NCBI RefSeq assembly: GCF_003228315.1
Contig: NZ_CP029693.1
Span: 3,771,501-3,835,500, forward strand
Length of the DNA stretch: 64,000 bases
Source of the DNA: Pseudomonas putida
Lineage (GTDB): Bacteria; Pseudomonadota; Gammaproteobacteria; Pseudomonadales; Pseudomonadaceae
Reading direction: 5' to 3'
The first letter of the stretch is position 1, and every line of letters starts with the position of its first letter. Below the pieces are notes generated by a model, which saw nothing but the letters and a program-made list of their open reading frames with translations, was not told the DNA's origin and searched no databases. Shown here in pieces: positions 8,659 through 18,024 of this stretch. The position numbers and the translations under genes are program-made.

Positions 8659-9909
8659 TTAGTGGGCAACCGCAGCAGCGCCGTGTTCATCGATCAACGC
8701 ACCGCTGTGGAAGCGGTCGATGGAGAAAGGTGCGGCCAATGGGTGCATTTCACCCTTGGCAAGGCTCGCGGCAAACACGTTGCCCGAGCCAGGTGTGGCC
8801 TTGAAGCCACCGGTGCCCCAACCGCAGTTGAAGAACATGTTCGGTACCGGGGTTTTCGAAATGATCGGGCACGCATCCGGGGTGGTATCGACGATGCCGC
8901 CCCACTGACGGTTCATGCGTACGCGCGACAGGACCGGGAACATCTCGACGATGGCCTGGATGGTGTGCTCGATCACCGGGTACGAACCACGCTGGCCGTA
9001 GCCGTTGTAGCCGTCGATACCGGCGCCGATCACCAGGTCGCCCTTGTCGGACTGGCTGATGTAGCCGTGCACGGCGTTGGACATGATCACGCTGTCGATG
9101 ATCGGCTTGATCGGCTCGGACACCAGCGCTTGCAGCGGGTGGGATTCGAGCGGCAGACGGAAGCCGGCGAGCTTGGCCATGTGCCCGGAGTTACCGGCGG
9201 TGACCACACCGACGCGCTTGGCGCCGATGAAGCCCTTGTTGGTTTCCACGCCGATGCACACGCCGTTTTCCTTGCGAAAGCCGGTCACTTCGGTCTGCTG
9301 GATCAGGTCCACGCCCAAGGCATCGGCGGCACGGGCAAAGCCCCAGGCCACGGCATCGTGACGGGCCACGCCGCCGCGACGCTGGACGGTGGCGCCCATC
9401 ACCGGGTAGCGGGTGTTCTTCGAGCAGTCCAGGTACGGAATCTCGTCCGCCACCTGCTTGGCGTTGAGCAGTTCGCCGTCGACGCCGTTGAGGCGGTTGG
9501 CGCTGACCCGACGCTCGGAATCACGGATGTCCTGCAGGGTGTGGCACAGGTTGTAGACGCCGCGCTGGGAGAACATCACGTTGTAGTTCAGGTCCTGGGA
9601 CAGGCCTTCCCACAGCTTCATCGCGTGTTCGTACAGGTGCGCCGACTCGTCCCACAGGTAGTTGGAGCGAACGATGGTGGTGTTGCGCGCGGTGTTACCG
9701 CCGCCCAGCCAGCCCTTTTCGACCACGGCCACGTTGGTGATGCCGTGCTCCTTGGCCAGGTAGTAGGCGGTCGCCAGACCATGCCCGCCACCGCCGACGA
9801 TGACCACGTCGTAGACCTTTTTCGGGGTCGGCGTGCGCCACATGCGCTGCCAGTTTTCATGGTGGCTGAGAGAGTGTTTGAAGAGGCCGAAGCCCGAGTA
9901 GCGTTGCAT
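8659..9909 (-). CDS. soxB: Sarcosine oxidase beta subunit
   Basis: The 416-residue catalytic flavoprotein subunit where sarcosine is oxidised. The N-terminal FAD motif is '[25 protein letters not shown]', followed by '[26 protein letters not shown]', which is typical for SoxB. Near the C-terminus is '[20 protein letters not shown]'. Two in-frame ATGs lie at 9915 and 9909. The second is preferred because the GGAG site is nine bases before it but only three before the first, and because 416 residues is the usual length. It follows glyA closely in the same transcript. Confidence 0.95.
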   Translation of the reverse strand: MQRYSGFGLFKHSLSHHENWQRMWRTPTPKKVYDVVIVGGGGHGLATAYYLAKEHGITNVAVVEKGWLGGGNTARNTTIVRSNYLWDESAHLYEHAMKLWEGLSQDLNYNVMFSQRGVYNLCHTLQDIRDSERRVSANRLNGVDGELLNAKQVADEIPYLDCSKNTRYPVMGATVQRRGGVARHDAVAWGFARAADALGVDLIQQTEVTGFRKENGVCIGVETNKGFIGAKRVGVVTAGNSGHMAKLAGFRLPLESHPLQALVSEPIKPIIDSVIMSNAVHGYISQSDKGDLVIGAGIDGYNGYGQRGSYPVIEHTIQAIVEMFPVLSRVRMNRQWGGIVDTTPDACPIISKTPVPNMFFNCGWGTGGFKATPGSGNVFAASLAKGEMHPLAAPFSIDRFHSGALIDEHGAAAVAH

Positions 9910-9931
9910 AGTCATTTACTCCAAAACCGAC

Positions 9932-11185
9932 TCAGCGATAAACCGGGAAGTCTGCGCACAGGGCCGAGACTTGCTGGGCAACGTTGGCTTCGACATCGGC
10001 ATCGCCGAGGTTGTCGAGGATGTCGCAGATCCAGCCGGCCAGGGTGATGCACTGCGCAACCTTGAAGCCGCGGGTGGTCACCGCCGGGGTGCCGATGCGC
10101 AGGCCGGAGGTGACGAACGGCGACTGTGGATCGTTCGGCACGGCGTTCTTGTTCACGGTGATGTGGGCGCGACCGAGGGCTGCGTCTGCGTCTTTGCCGG
10201 TGAGGCCCTGACGGATCAGGCTGACGAGGAACAGGTGGTTATCGGTACCGCCGGACACTACATCGTAGCCACGTTTGATAAATACGCTCGCCATGGCCTG
10301 GGCGTTGTCGATCACTTGCTGCTGGTAGGCCTTGAAGCCTGGCTCCAGCGCTTCCTTGAAGCACACGGCCTTGCCGGCGATCACGTGCATCAGCGGGCCG
10401 CCCTGGGCGCCGGGGAATACGGCAGCGTTGAGCTTCTTCTCGATTTCTTCGTTGGACTTGGCCAGGATCAGGCCGCCACGCGGACCGCGCAGGGTCTTGT
10501 GGGTGGTGGTGGTGACCACGTCGGCGTACGGCAGCGGGTTCGGGTACAGGCCGGCAGCGACCAGACCGGCCACGTGGGCCATGTCGACGAACAGCAGCGC
10601 GCCCACCTTGTCGGCGATCTGACGGAAGCGCGGGAAGTCGAGGGTCTTGGAGTAGGCGGAGAAACCGGCCACGATCATTTTCGGCTTGTGCTCGACGGCC
10701 AGGCGCTCCACTTCGTCGTAATCGATCAGGCCGGTCTTGGTGTCGATACCGTATTGAACGGCGTTGTACAGCTTGCCCGAGGACGACACTTTGGCGCCGT
10801 GGGTCAGGTGACCGCCGTGGGCCAGGCTCATGCCCAGGATGGTGTCGCCGGCTTGCAGCAGGGCCAGGTACACGGCGCTGTTGGCGGAGGAGCCGGAGTG
10901 CGGTTGGACGTTGGCGTAATCGGCGCCGAACAGTTGCTTGGCGCGCTCGATGGCCAGGGCTTCAACCTTGTCCACGTGCTCGCAGCCGCCGTAGTAACGC
11001 TTGCCCGGATAGCCTTCGGCGTACTTGTTGGTCAGGCCGCTGCCTTGCGCTTCCATGACGCGCTTGCTGGTGTAGTTCTCTGACGCGATCAGTTCGATGT
11101 GATCTTCCTGACGTTGCTCCTCGGCATTCATCGCCGCCAGCAGTGCATCGTCATAACCCTGGATCTGGTCTTTCTTGCTGAACAT
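9932..11185 (-). CDS. glyA: Serine hydroxymethyltransferase (betaine-cluster paralogue)
   Basis: A 417-residue PLP enzyme interconverting glycine plus methylene-THF and serine. The PLP-lysine motif '[19 protein letters not shown]', the N-terminal '[21 protein letters not shown]' and '[14 protein letters not shown]' are all intact. The start at 11185 has GGGAGA upstream; the longer frame to 11233 adds residues with no ribosome site. It is the first gene of the sox operon, so it consumes both products of sarcosine oxidase, glycine and methylene-THF. It corresponds by context to glyA1 of P. aeruginosa. Confidence 0.95.
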   Translation of the reverse strand: MFSKKDQIQGYDDALLAAMNAEEQRQEDHIELIASENYTSKRVMEAQGSGLTNKYAEGYPGKRYYGGCEHVDKVEALAIERAKQLFGADYANVQPHSGSSANSAVYLALLQAGDTILGMSLAHGGHLTHGAKVSSSGKLYNAVQYGIDTKTGLIDYDEVERLAVEHKPKMIVAGFSAYSKTLDFPRFRQIADKVGALLFVDMAHVAGLVAAGLYPNPLPYADVVTTTTHKTLRGPRGGLILAKSNEEIEKKLNAAVFPGAQGGPLMHVIAGKAVCFKEALEPGFKAYQQQVIDNAQAMASVFIKRGYDVVSGGTDNHLFLVSLIRQGLTGKDADAALGRAHITVNKNAVPNDPQSPFVTSGLRIGTPAVTTRGFKVAQCITLAGWICDILDNLGDADVEANVAQQVSALCADFPVYR

Positions 11186-11299
11186 CGCGTCTCTCCCAGC
11201 GGCATCTGTGCGCCATTCGTCTCGGTAAGGCACCGCGTTGCGGCAGTGCCCTTTGATAGCGATGGTATGACCGAGGCACGCAGGTCAAATGCCTATGGG

Positions 11300-11325
11300 C
11301 GCCACGCAAAGGTGCGTTTACGACA
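11300..11325. promoter_or_regulatory. Candidate GbdR-type site upstream of glyA
   Basis: The stretch holds GCCACG (11301) and ACGACA (11320), spaced 19 bp, about 115-140 bp before the glyA start. It resembles the GCGAC pairs upstream of gbcA/gbcB and the dgc operon. GbdR is known to control these genes in P. aeruginosa, but I infer the site only from local similarity. Confidence 0.25.
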
Positions 11326-11374
11326 TGGGTAGAAAACGCCGGATAGCCACTCTCCTCAATCTTGCGCAGAACCC

Positions 11375-11466
11375 TTGTAGGAGTGAGCCTGCTCGCGATT
11401 GCGGCGGGTCAGGCGGCATTGACGTTGGATGTGCCGCCGTCATCGCGAGCAGGCTCGCTCCTACAG
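11375..11466. repeat. REP pair, type 1
   Basis: Inverted doublet between the traX-like gene end and the glyA promoter region. Confidence 0.88.
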
Positions 11467-11468
11467 GG

Positions 11469-12188
11469 TTATGCGAGAACCTGTCGTAATGCCAGCAACA
11501 CAAGGAAATGCACGGGATACAGGGCATACGCCCAGCGTCGCATCGGTGGTGCTTTTACGCCCTGGGCATGTCGCAAAAGGAACAGCCCCAGCCATGGCGC
11601 AATCAGACAAGTGGCCACCGCCGCCATCGCCACGTGATTGCCCAGGCGAATGGAGTAATACAGCACCTGCCATTGGTTGGCGGCCAGGCACACCAGCCCC
11701 GGCAGCAGGGCGAAATACCCGGGGCGACGAATCACCAGCAGCGTCGCCAATGGCAACAGCACGCCGAAGAAACCGAACATCAGCCGTGATGTAAACAGCG
11801 CCGCCAGTACCAGCGCCGCGACCGCCAACAGTCGTGCCTGAAGATGGCGACATTGCCAGCCACGCACCACCAACAAGCCCAGCGCCAGCGTCGGCAGCAC
11901 ATTCAGGGTGTCGGGATTGGGCAGGAACAACCGATAGGGCATTTCGCTGACCGCGCTGAACAGCACCAGCCAGCCCAGGTAGCGCCATTGCCCGCTTGTC
12001 GCCGCAGGCACTCGCGCCAGATTCGCCGCCATCGCCAGGCAAAACCACGGGAACGCCAGACGCCCCGGCACATAGAGCCAATCGGCGGAATAACCGACAT
12101 AGCGCAGGTGATCGAGGACCATGCACAACAGTGCCAGCCACTTGAGCAGATCCAGTGCACCGTCGCGCTGCTTTAAGTGCGTAGACAT
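11469..12188 (-). CDS. TraX-family integral membrane protein
   Basis: A roughly 239-residue polytopic membrane protein with the TraX fold: 'GALDLLKWLALLCMVLDHLRYVG' at the N-terminus, 'RLAFPWFCLAMAANLAR', several hydrophobic helices, and 'RRWAYALYPVHFLVLLALRQVL' at the end. The family includes F-plasmid TraX, which acetylates pilin, but chromosomal members in pseudomonads have no assigned substrate. The start is uncertain: 12188 (MSTHLKQ) begins just before the domain, while 12233 (MSLSENYAG) has the better ribosome site, GGGGAG. It stands next to ltaE, divergently transcribed, with no conjugation gene nearby. Confidence 0.8.
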   Translation of the reverse strand: MSTHLKQRDGALDLLKWLALLCMVLDHLRYVGYSADWLYVPGRLAFPWFCLAMAANLARVPAATSGQWRYLGWLVLFSAVSEMPYRLFLPNPDTLNVLPTLALGLLVVRGWQCRHLQARLLAVAALVLAALFTSRLMFGFFGVLLPLATLLVIRRPGYFALLPGLVCLAANQWQVLYYSIRLGNHVAMAAVATCLIAPWLGLFLLRHAQGVKAPPMRRWAYALYPVHFLVLLALRQVLA

Positions 12189-12326
12189 GTGCATAATTGC
12201 CCGGCGCCCAGCGTAATTTTCTGACAGTGACATCCCGCGTGCTCCCCGGATGATCTTCGGTAGAGTGCCCACCCTCATTGACCACGGGACGCCTCACCAT
12301 AGGCGTCTCGACCACGGAAGCAGGCC

Positions 12327-13367
12327 ATGACCGACAAGAGCCAACAATTCGCCAGCGACAACTATTCCGGCATTTGCCCTGAAGCCTGGGCCGCCATGGA
12401 ACAGGCCAACCATGGCCACCAGCGCGCCTACGGCGACGACGAGTGGACCGCTCGCGCGTCCGACGATTTCCGCAAACTGTTCGAAACCGACTGCGAAGTG
12501 TTTTTCGCCTTCAACGGCACCGCCGCCAACTCCCTGGCCCTGTCGTCGCTGTGCCAGAGTTACCACAGCGTGATCTGCTCGGAAACCGCCCACGTCGAAA
12601 CCGACGAATGCGGTGCCCCGGAATTCTTCTCCAACGGCTCCAAACTGCTGATCGCCGGCACCGAAAACGGCAAGTTGACCCCGGACTCGATCCGCGAAAT
12701 CGCCCTCAAGCGCCAGGACATCCATTACCCCAAGCCCCGCGTCGTGACCCTGACCCAGGCCACCGAAGTCGGCAGCGTCTACACCCCGGACGAAGTGCGC
12801 GCCATCAGCGCGACCTGCAAGGAGCTGGGCCTGCACCTGCACATGGACGGCGCACGCTTCTCCAATGCCTGCGCGTTCCTCGGCTGCTCCCCGGCCGACC
12901 TGACCTGGAAAGCCGGCGTCGACGTACTGTGCTTCGGCGGCACGAAAAACGGCATGGCGGTGGGCGAGGCGATCCTGTTCTTCAACCACGACCTGGCGGA
13001 AGACTTCGACTATCGCTGCAAACAGGCCGGGCAACTGGCTTCAAAGATGCGTTTCCTGTCGGCACCCTGGGTCGGCATCCTGGAAAACGACGCCTGGCTC
13101 AAATACGCCCGCCACGCCAACCACTGCGCGCAGCTGCTGGCCGAACTGGTCAGTGACATCCCGGGCGTGGAACTGATGTTCCCGGTACAGGCCAACGGCG
13201 TGTTCCTGCAACTCTCGGAACCGGCCATCGCCGCCCTCACCGCCAGGGGCTGGCGCTTCTACACCTTCATCGGCAAGGGCGGCGCCCGCTTCATGTGCTC
13301 GTGGGATACCGAAGAAGAGCGTGTACGCGAGTTGGCCCGCGACATCCGTGAAGTGATGTCCCACTAA
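12327..13367 (+). CDS. ltaE: Low-specificity L-threonine aldolase
   Basis: A 346-residue PLP enzyme of the beta-eliminating lyase group that cleaves L-threonine or allo-threonine into glycine and acetaldehyde. The PLP lysine sits in 'DVLCFGGTKNGMAVGEAILFF', preceded by the aspartate region 'LHLHMDGARFSNACAFLG'. The N-terminus 'QQFASDNYSGICPEAWAAMEQAN' is typical. Its place beside the glycine-producing cluster is conserved in pseudomonads and fits a shared role in glycine/serine flux. Confidence 0.93.
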   Translation: MTDKSQQFASDNYSGICPEAWAAMEQANHGHQRAYGDDEWTARASDDFRKLFETDCEVFFAFNGTAANSLALSSLCQSYHSVICSETAHVETDECGAPEFFSNGSKLLIAGTENGKLTPDSIREIALKRQDIHYPKPRVVTLTQATEVGSVYTPDEVRAISATCKELGLHLHMDGARFSNACAFLGCSPADLTWKAGVDVLCFGGTKNGMAVGEAILFFNHDLAEDFDYRCKQAGQLASKMRFLSAPWVGILENDAWLKYARHANHCAQLLAELVSDIPGVELMFPVQANGVFLQLSEPAIAALTARGWRFYTFIGKGGARFMCSWDTEEERVRELARDIREVMSH

Positions 13368-13396
13368 CCCTCCACGCAGCCTGAGGTAAATCAATT

Positions 13397-13465
13397 CTGT
13401 AGGAGCAAGGCTTGCCCGCGATAGCGACCTCAAGATCGCCATCGCGGGCAAGCCTTGCTCCCACA
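13397..13465. repeat. REP pair, type 2
   Basis: Inverted doublet of the GAGCAAGGCTTGCCCGCGA type between ltaE and the SDR gene. It creates an artificial in-frame extension of the SDR frame. Confidence 0.88.
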
Positions 13466-13528
13466 AAAAGCGTCTTGGTCTACATTGTCTGGCGAGCCGT
13501 ACAGACAACAATAACCAGGAGCGTACGC

Positions 13529-14353
13529 ATGTCATTGCAAGGCAAAACCCTGTTCATCACCGGCGCCAGCCGTGGCATCGGGCGCGAGATCGCGCTGCGG
13601 GCCGCGCGGGATGGCGCCAATATCGTTATCGCTGCCAAAAGCGCCGAACCGCATCCCAAACTGCCGGGCACGATCCATAGCGTGGCCAAGGAAGTCGAGG
13701 CTGCGGGAGGCAAGGCACTGGCCCTGCAGGTGGATGTGCGAGATGAAGAGGCCGTGCATCAAGCCCTCGCCCAGGCCAATGAACATTTCGGCGGCATCGA
13801 TGCCTTGGTCAACAACGCCGGGGCGATCAAGTTGACCGGGGTGCAGCACATCGAACTCAAGCGCTTCGACCTGATGCACCAGATCAACACCCGTGCGGTG
13901 CTGCTGTGCAGCCAGGCCGCTTTGCCTTACCTGAAACAGTCCAAAGGCCACATTCTCAACCTGTCGCCGCCACTGAACCTGGCGACCAAATGGTTCGCGC
14001 AATACAGCCCCTACACCGTCACCAAGTACGGCATGAGCATGCTGACGGTGGGCATGAGCGAGGAATTCAAAAATTACGGCATCAGCGTCAACTCACTGTG
14101 GCCGCAGACGATGATTGCCACGGCGGCGATCGAGTTTCAGTTGGGGTCGCGGGAGTCGTTCAAGCATGCGCGCACGCCGGCAATCATGGCCGATGCCGCC
14201 CATTTGATTTTGAGCAGCACAGAGCGCAGCCTGACCGGGCAATTGTTGATCGATGAGCAAGTGCTGCGGGAAAACGGCGCAACCGAGTTCGAGCACTACC
14301 GATTTGCGCCTGACAGCAGCGACAAGCTGATGCCGGACCTGTTTATCGACTAA
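13529..14353 (+). CDS. Short-chain dehydrogenase/reductase (HSDL2-like)
   Basis: A 274-residue NAD(P)-dependent SDR. It has the cofactor motif 'TGASRGIG' (residues 10-17), 'NNAGAI', and the active-site pair 'YTVTKYG' (Tyr-x3-Lys) preceded by 'ILNLSPPLNL', the variant typical of the HSDL2-like branch. The start at 13529 has AGGAG eight bases upstream; sequence before it is REP DNA. The substrate is unknown. It has no SCP2 tail as in the eukaryotic homologue and no evident link to betaine metabolism. Confidence 0.87.
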   Translation: MSLQGKTLFITGASRGIGREIALRAARDGANIVIAAKSAEPHPKLPGTIHSVAKEVEAAGGKALALQVDVRDEEAVHQALAQANEHFGGIDALVNNAGAIKLTGVQHIELKRFDLMHQINTRAVLLCSQAALPYLKQSKGHILNLSPPLNLATKWFAQYSPYTVTKYGMSMLTVGMSEEFKNYGISVNSLWPQTMIATAAIEFQLGSRESFKHARTPAIMADAAHLILSSTERSLTGQLLIDEQVLRENGATEFEHYRFAPDSSDKLMPDLFID

Positions 14354-14369
14354 AAAACACCACAACCCC

Positions 14370-14471
14370 CTGTAGGAGCGAGCCTGCTCGCGATGGACGA
14401 CAGAACAACGCGGGGCATCAGGCTTCCCGCGTTATCGTTGACGTCCATCGCGAGCAGGCTCGCTCCTACAG
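14370..14471. repeat. REP pair, type 1
   Basis: Inverted doublet in the gap between the convergent SDR gene and gbcB. Confidence 0.88.
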
Positions 14472-14490
14472 GGTGGGTTATTCGGTACGG

Positions 14491-15591
14491 TTAATACTCG
14501 ATCCGCACATCCCCCTTCGGAATGCTGCAGCACGACAGGATGAACCCTTCGGCCTCGTCGTCCTCGGTAATCCCGCCGTTGTGATCCATCTCCACTTCGC
14601 CACCCAGCTTGAGCACCTTGCAGGTGCCGCAGATGCCCATGCCGCAGGCTTTCGGGATCATCAGGCCGACCTTGGCGGCGGCGGCATGCACGGTCTCGCC
14701 CGGTGCCACGCGGATGCTCTTGCCCGAGGCGGTGAATTCCACCTGATGCAAATCCGCTGCATCGAGTTCCGGTGCCTCGGCGGCTTGTTCGGCATGCTCC
14801 ACGGCGTCGGCGCGGGCCTCGGGCGGGGTCGCGCCGAAGGATTCCTCGTGGTAGTGCTTCATGTTGAAGCCGGCATTTTCCAGCAGGCGCTTGACCGCGT
14901 TCATGTAAGGCGTCGGGCCGCAGCAGAACACTTCGCGTTCGAGGAAGTCAGGAACCATCAGTTCCAGCATCTTGTGGTTCAGGTAGCCGCGATAACCGGC
15001 CCATGGCTCACCGAACCCGTGTTTTTCACAGATCAGGTGCAGGCTGAAGTTTTCGATCCGCGCCGCCATGTGTTCCAGCTCGCGGTGGTAAATGATGTCC
15101 TTCGGTGAGCGGGCGCTGTGGATAAACGCCATGTCGACATTGCCGTTGGTGTCGAAGAACCAGCGCGCCATGGACATGCACGGCGTGATGCCCACGCCGC
15201 CGCTGAGGTACAGCACTTTCGGGTTCGGGAAGTCCATGGCGTTGAACAGCCCGACCGGGCCGTGCACTGCCAGTTCGTAGCCTTCATGCAGGGTGTCGTG
15301 CAGCCAGTTCGAGACCTTGCCGCCCGGCACGCGCTTGATCGTCACGGAGAAGCTGTACGGTACCGACGGCGAGCTGGAAATGGTGTAGGAACGCATGACC
15401 TGCTGGCCGTCGATCTCCAGCTCCAGGGTGACGAACTGCCCCGGTTTAAAGAAGAACATGATCGGCTGGTCGGCCATGAAGCAGAAGGTGCGCACGTCCC
15501 AGGTTTCCTGGATGACTTTGACGCAACGGACGATGTGCCGGCCATTGGCCCAGGTCTGCGTGGTAACAGGGTTCAGGAAGTTGTTGGACAT
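14491..15591 (-). CDS. gbcB: Glycine betaine monooxygenase, reductase subunit
   Basis: A 366-residue electron-transfer subunit that passes electrons from NAD(P)H to the Rieske oxygenase GbcA. The N-terminal two thirds is a ferredoxin-NADP reductase domain: FAD-binding 'MRSYTISSSP' and the nucleotide-binding 'LYLSGGVGITPCMSMA'. The C-terminal plant-type 2Fe-2S domain has ligands Cys316, Cys321, Cys324 and one of Cys354/355 ('ACGMGICGTC', 'FILSCCSIP'). The start at 15591 follows GGAG by six bases and gives the usual 366 residues. It is divergent from gbcA. Confidence 0.95.
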   Translation of the reverse strand: MSNNFLNPVTTQTWANGRHIVRCVKVIQETWDVRTFCFMADQPIMFFFKPGQFVTLELEIDGQQVMRSYTISSSPSVPYSFSVTIKRVPGGKVSNWLHDTLHEGYELAVHGPVGLFNAMDFPNPKVLYLSGGVGITPCMSMARWFFDTNGNVDMAFIHSARSPKDIIYHRELEHMAARIENFSLHLICEKHGFGEPWAGYRGYLNHKMLELMVPDFLEREVFCCGPTPYMNAVKRLLENAGFNMKHYHEESFGATPPEARADAVEHAEQAAEAPELDAADLHQVEFTASGKSIRVAPGETVHAAAAKVGLMIPKACGMGICGTCKVLKLGGEVEMDHNGGITEDDEAEGFILSCCSIPKGDVRIEY

Positions 15592-15874
15592 GCTCATCTC
15601 CACGGCCGACTGTCGGCCTTCATGTTGGCGATTCTGCGTATAGCGCGAACCACCCATTTACCTATCTGCGACATTGACATGCTTATCGCGACCAGCCGCC
15701 AACCACCGGGCCTTGCGCGTCGGGAACAGATTGCATCATGTCGCCCATGGATAAGGTTCTGGCCTGCGCCGGCCCCACACTCGCCCCATACCAAGACACG
15801 ACCTTAAACACCTTGCGTAGCAACCCTGATTAGCCACTTTCGCCGGCCACGCAGATGGCCTTGAGGATTAAACG
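15592..15874. promoter_or_regulatory. Divergent gbcB/gbcA promoter region
   Basis: This 283-bp gap drives both subunits of the betaine monooxygenase. It contains a GCGACA (15668-15673) and GCGACC (15688-15693) direct repeat with a 20-bp period, the spacing expected for an AraC-type dimer. GbdR is the known activator of these genes in P. aeruginosa, so the repeat is a candidate GbdR site. I cannot identify -35/-10 boxes with confidence. Confidence 0.45.
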
Positions 15875-17170
15875 ATGGACGTCACTACTACCCTGAGCCT
15901 GGGCGATCCGCTGGAACCCGCACGCAAGGCCACCGCGCAGATGCTGCAGGAGCGCGAGCGCACCTTCTCGCTGCCACAGCCGTTCTACACCGACGAGCGC
16001 CTGTTCGACATCGACATGCAGGAGATTTTCCAGAAAGAGTGGCTGATCGCCGGCATGACCTGCGAGATCCCGGCCAAGGGCAACTACATGACCCTGCAGG
16101 TTGGCAAGAACCCGATCATCGTGATCCGCGGTGCCGATGGCGTGGTGCATGCCTTCCATAACGTCTGCCGTCACCGTGGCTCGCGCCTGTGCACCAGCGA
16201 CAAGGGCAAGGTCGCCAAACTGGTTTGCCACTACCACCAGTGGACCTACGAACTCGACGGGCGCCTGCTGTTCGCCGGCACCGAGATGGGCGCCGACTTC
16301 GACATGAAGCAGTACGGCCTGAAACCGGTGAACGTGAAGACCGCTGGCGGCTACATCTTCATCAGCCTGGCGGAAAACCCACCGGCCATCGATGAGTTCC
16401 TGGCGACGCTGACCCATTACATGGAACCGTACGACATGGAAAACACCAAGGTGGCGGTGCAAACCACCTTGATGGAAAAGGCCAACTGGAAACTGGTGCT
16501 GGAAAACAACCGCGAGTGCTACCACTGCGGCGGCTCGCACCCTGAGCTGTTGAAAACCCTGCTGGAATGGGACGACGTCACCGACCCGCGCGCCGACCAG
16601 GCGTTCAAGGATCACGTCGCCGCCTCCGCCGCTGCCTGGGAAGCCGAGAAGATCCCTTACGCCCACGCCAGCTTCGGCCTGCGCAACCGCATCGTGCGCA
16701 TGCCGCTGCTCAAGGGCACCGTGTCGATGACCATGGACGGCAAACAGGGCTGCGCCAAGCTCATGGGCCGCATCAAGAACCCGGATCTGGGCTCGATGCG
16801 CATCCTGCACCTGCCGCACTCCTGGAACCACTGCATGGGCGATCACATCATCGTCTTCACCGTGTGGCCGATCAGCGCCCAGGAAACCATGGTCACCACC
16901 AAGTGGCTGGTGCACAAGGACGCCGTGGAAGGCGTGGACTACGACGTGGAACGCATGCGCCAGGTCTGGGACGCCACCAACGACCAGGACCGTCGCCTGG
17001 CCGAAGAGAACCAGCGCGGCATCAACTCCACCGCGTACCAGCCAGGTCCGTACTCCAAGACTTATGAGTTTGGCGTGGTGAACTTCATCGACTGGTACAG
17101 CGGTCGCATGCTGAACAACCTGGGCGCCGAGCCTGCGCCGTACCTCAAAGGCGTTGCGGTCAGCGGCTGA
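15875..17170 (+). CDS. gbcA: Glycine betaine monooxygenase, Rieske oxygenase subunit
   Basis: A 431-residue terminal oxygenase that demethylates glycine betaine to dimethylglycine, releasing formaldehyde. Rieske ligands are Cys98, His100, Cys118 and His121 ('CRHRGS', 'CHYHQW'). The mononuclear iron site shows His217 and His222 in 'NNRECYHCGGSHPELL'. It is a class member related to choline monooxygenase and stachydrine demethylase; the adjacent gbcB and the betaine context point to glycine betaine as substrate. The start has a GAGG site nearby. Confidence 0.95.
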   Translation: MDVTTTLSLGDPLEPARKATAQMLQERERTFSLPQPFYTDERLFDIDMQEIFQKEWLIAGMTCEIPAKGNYMTLQVGKNPIIVIRGADGVVHAFHNVCRHRGSRLCTSDKGKVAKLVCHYHQWTYELDGRLLFAGTEMGADFDMKQYGLKPVNVKTAGGYIFISLAENPPAIDEFLATLTHYMEPYDMENTKVAVQTTLMEKANWKLVLENNRECYHCGGSHPELLKTLLEWDDVTDPRADQAFKDHVAASAAAWEAEKIPYAHASFGLRNRIVRMPLLKGTVSMTMDGKQGCAKLMGRIKNPDLGSMRILHLPHSWNHCMGDHIIVFTVWPISAQETMVTTKWLVHKDAVEGVDYDVERMRQVWDATNDQDRRLAEENQRGINSTAYQPGPYSKTYEFGVVNFIDWYSGRMLNNLGAEPAPYLKGVAVSG

Positions 17171-17179
17171 CCCCTCCCC

Positions 17180-17333
17180 CTGTAGGAGCGAGCATGCTCG
17201 CGATGGATGCATGAACACCGCGGATAGCCAGACACCCCGCGTCATCGTTCACGTCCATCGCGAGCATGCTCGCTCCTACAAGTGGATTAGTGTTCGACAC
17301 AGGTCCACTGTGGGAGCGAGCCTGCTCGCGAAG
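17180..17333. repeat. Cluster of three type 1 REPs
   Basis: Copies at about 17180-17206, 17256-17280 (inverted) and 17308-17333: a doublet plus a third single copy downstream of gbcA. The first two carry GAGCATGCTCGC cores. Confidence 0.88.
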
Positions 17334-17450
17334 GCTCCTTCCCATGCAACGAATCCCCACCTGAAACCCCACCGCCTCAGAACTGTACGAAATATGATCT
17401 ATTCCGTTCAGCGCTAAGCCCCACAAGGCCCCCAGCCTTCCGCAAACAAG

Positions 17451-18000
17451 TTATCCACACCTCCACCCACAGCAAATGGGGACAACTGTGGAAAGCTCGC
17501 CAACTTTCTCCACAGAAACCGAAGAAAATCCGTGACTTATTCAGAACGACGGTTTTCTCCGGCACCTGATCATTTATTGATCAAATCTCTGAAGCGCACG
17601 TAATACGTAGCCTGCAGCGTATGACGAACACCTTATCCACAGAAGCACCAACAGACTTTGGGGGCAACTTCACGGGCATTGTGGAAAACCGCTGAAGGCC
17701 GCGAATTCCCTGAGCTTTCAGGGTGCAAACCCGGCCAGAACCGGCCGATTGAACGTTTTTTGATCAAACCCTCGAAAGCCACGGTTTATATGGGCTACAG
17801 CGGTAAGCGAACATCTTATCCACAGAAGCGCCAACAGAGATTGGGGGCAAGTCCCACACTTATCCTCCGAAAAAACCTATGAAAAACCGCCACTTAGACT
17901 GGTTGTTTTTTGAACAAAGGCCTGCAGACCACGATTCACAAGGGGTTTAGCAAGGGGAGAACACGTTATCCACAGAACCGCCAACAGGGATTGTGGGTAA
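17451..18000. repeat. Tandem array with four perfect DnaA boxes
   Basis: TTATCCACA, the consensus DnaA box, occurs in the same orientation at 17451-17459, 17633-17641, 17816-17824 and 17966-17974, spaced 182, 183 and 150 bp. Flanking sequence repeats too: after boxes 2-4 comes a diverged AGAAGCGCCAACAGAGATTG-like stretch and a G-run, and about 60 bp before boxes 2-4 lies a TTGATCAAA or TTTTTTGA(T/A)CAAA motif. The block has no plausible gene. It may be a DnaA-titration or initiation-control site, or a relic origin-like region; dnaA itself is not in the window. The repeats are seen; the function is inferred. Confidence 0.6.
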
Positions 18001-18024
18001 ATTGTTTTATTGTCGTGTTCAAGA

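Noticed and set aside
11186..11374. Glycine riboswitch upstream of glyA
   Set aside because: I looked for paired glycine aptamers in the leader and saw no conserved core; an activator site is more likely.
17658..17882. 74-residue ORF inside the DnaA-box block
   Set aside because: It runs through the repeat units, has no ribosome site and an odd composition. The block is better described as non-coding.
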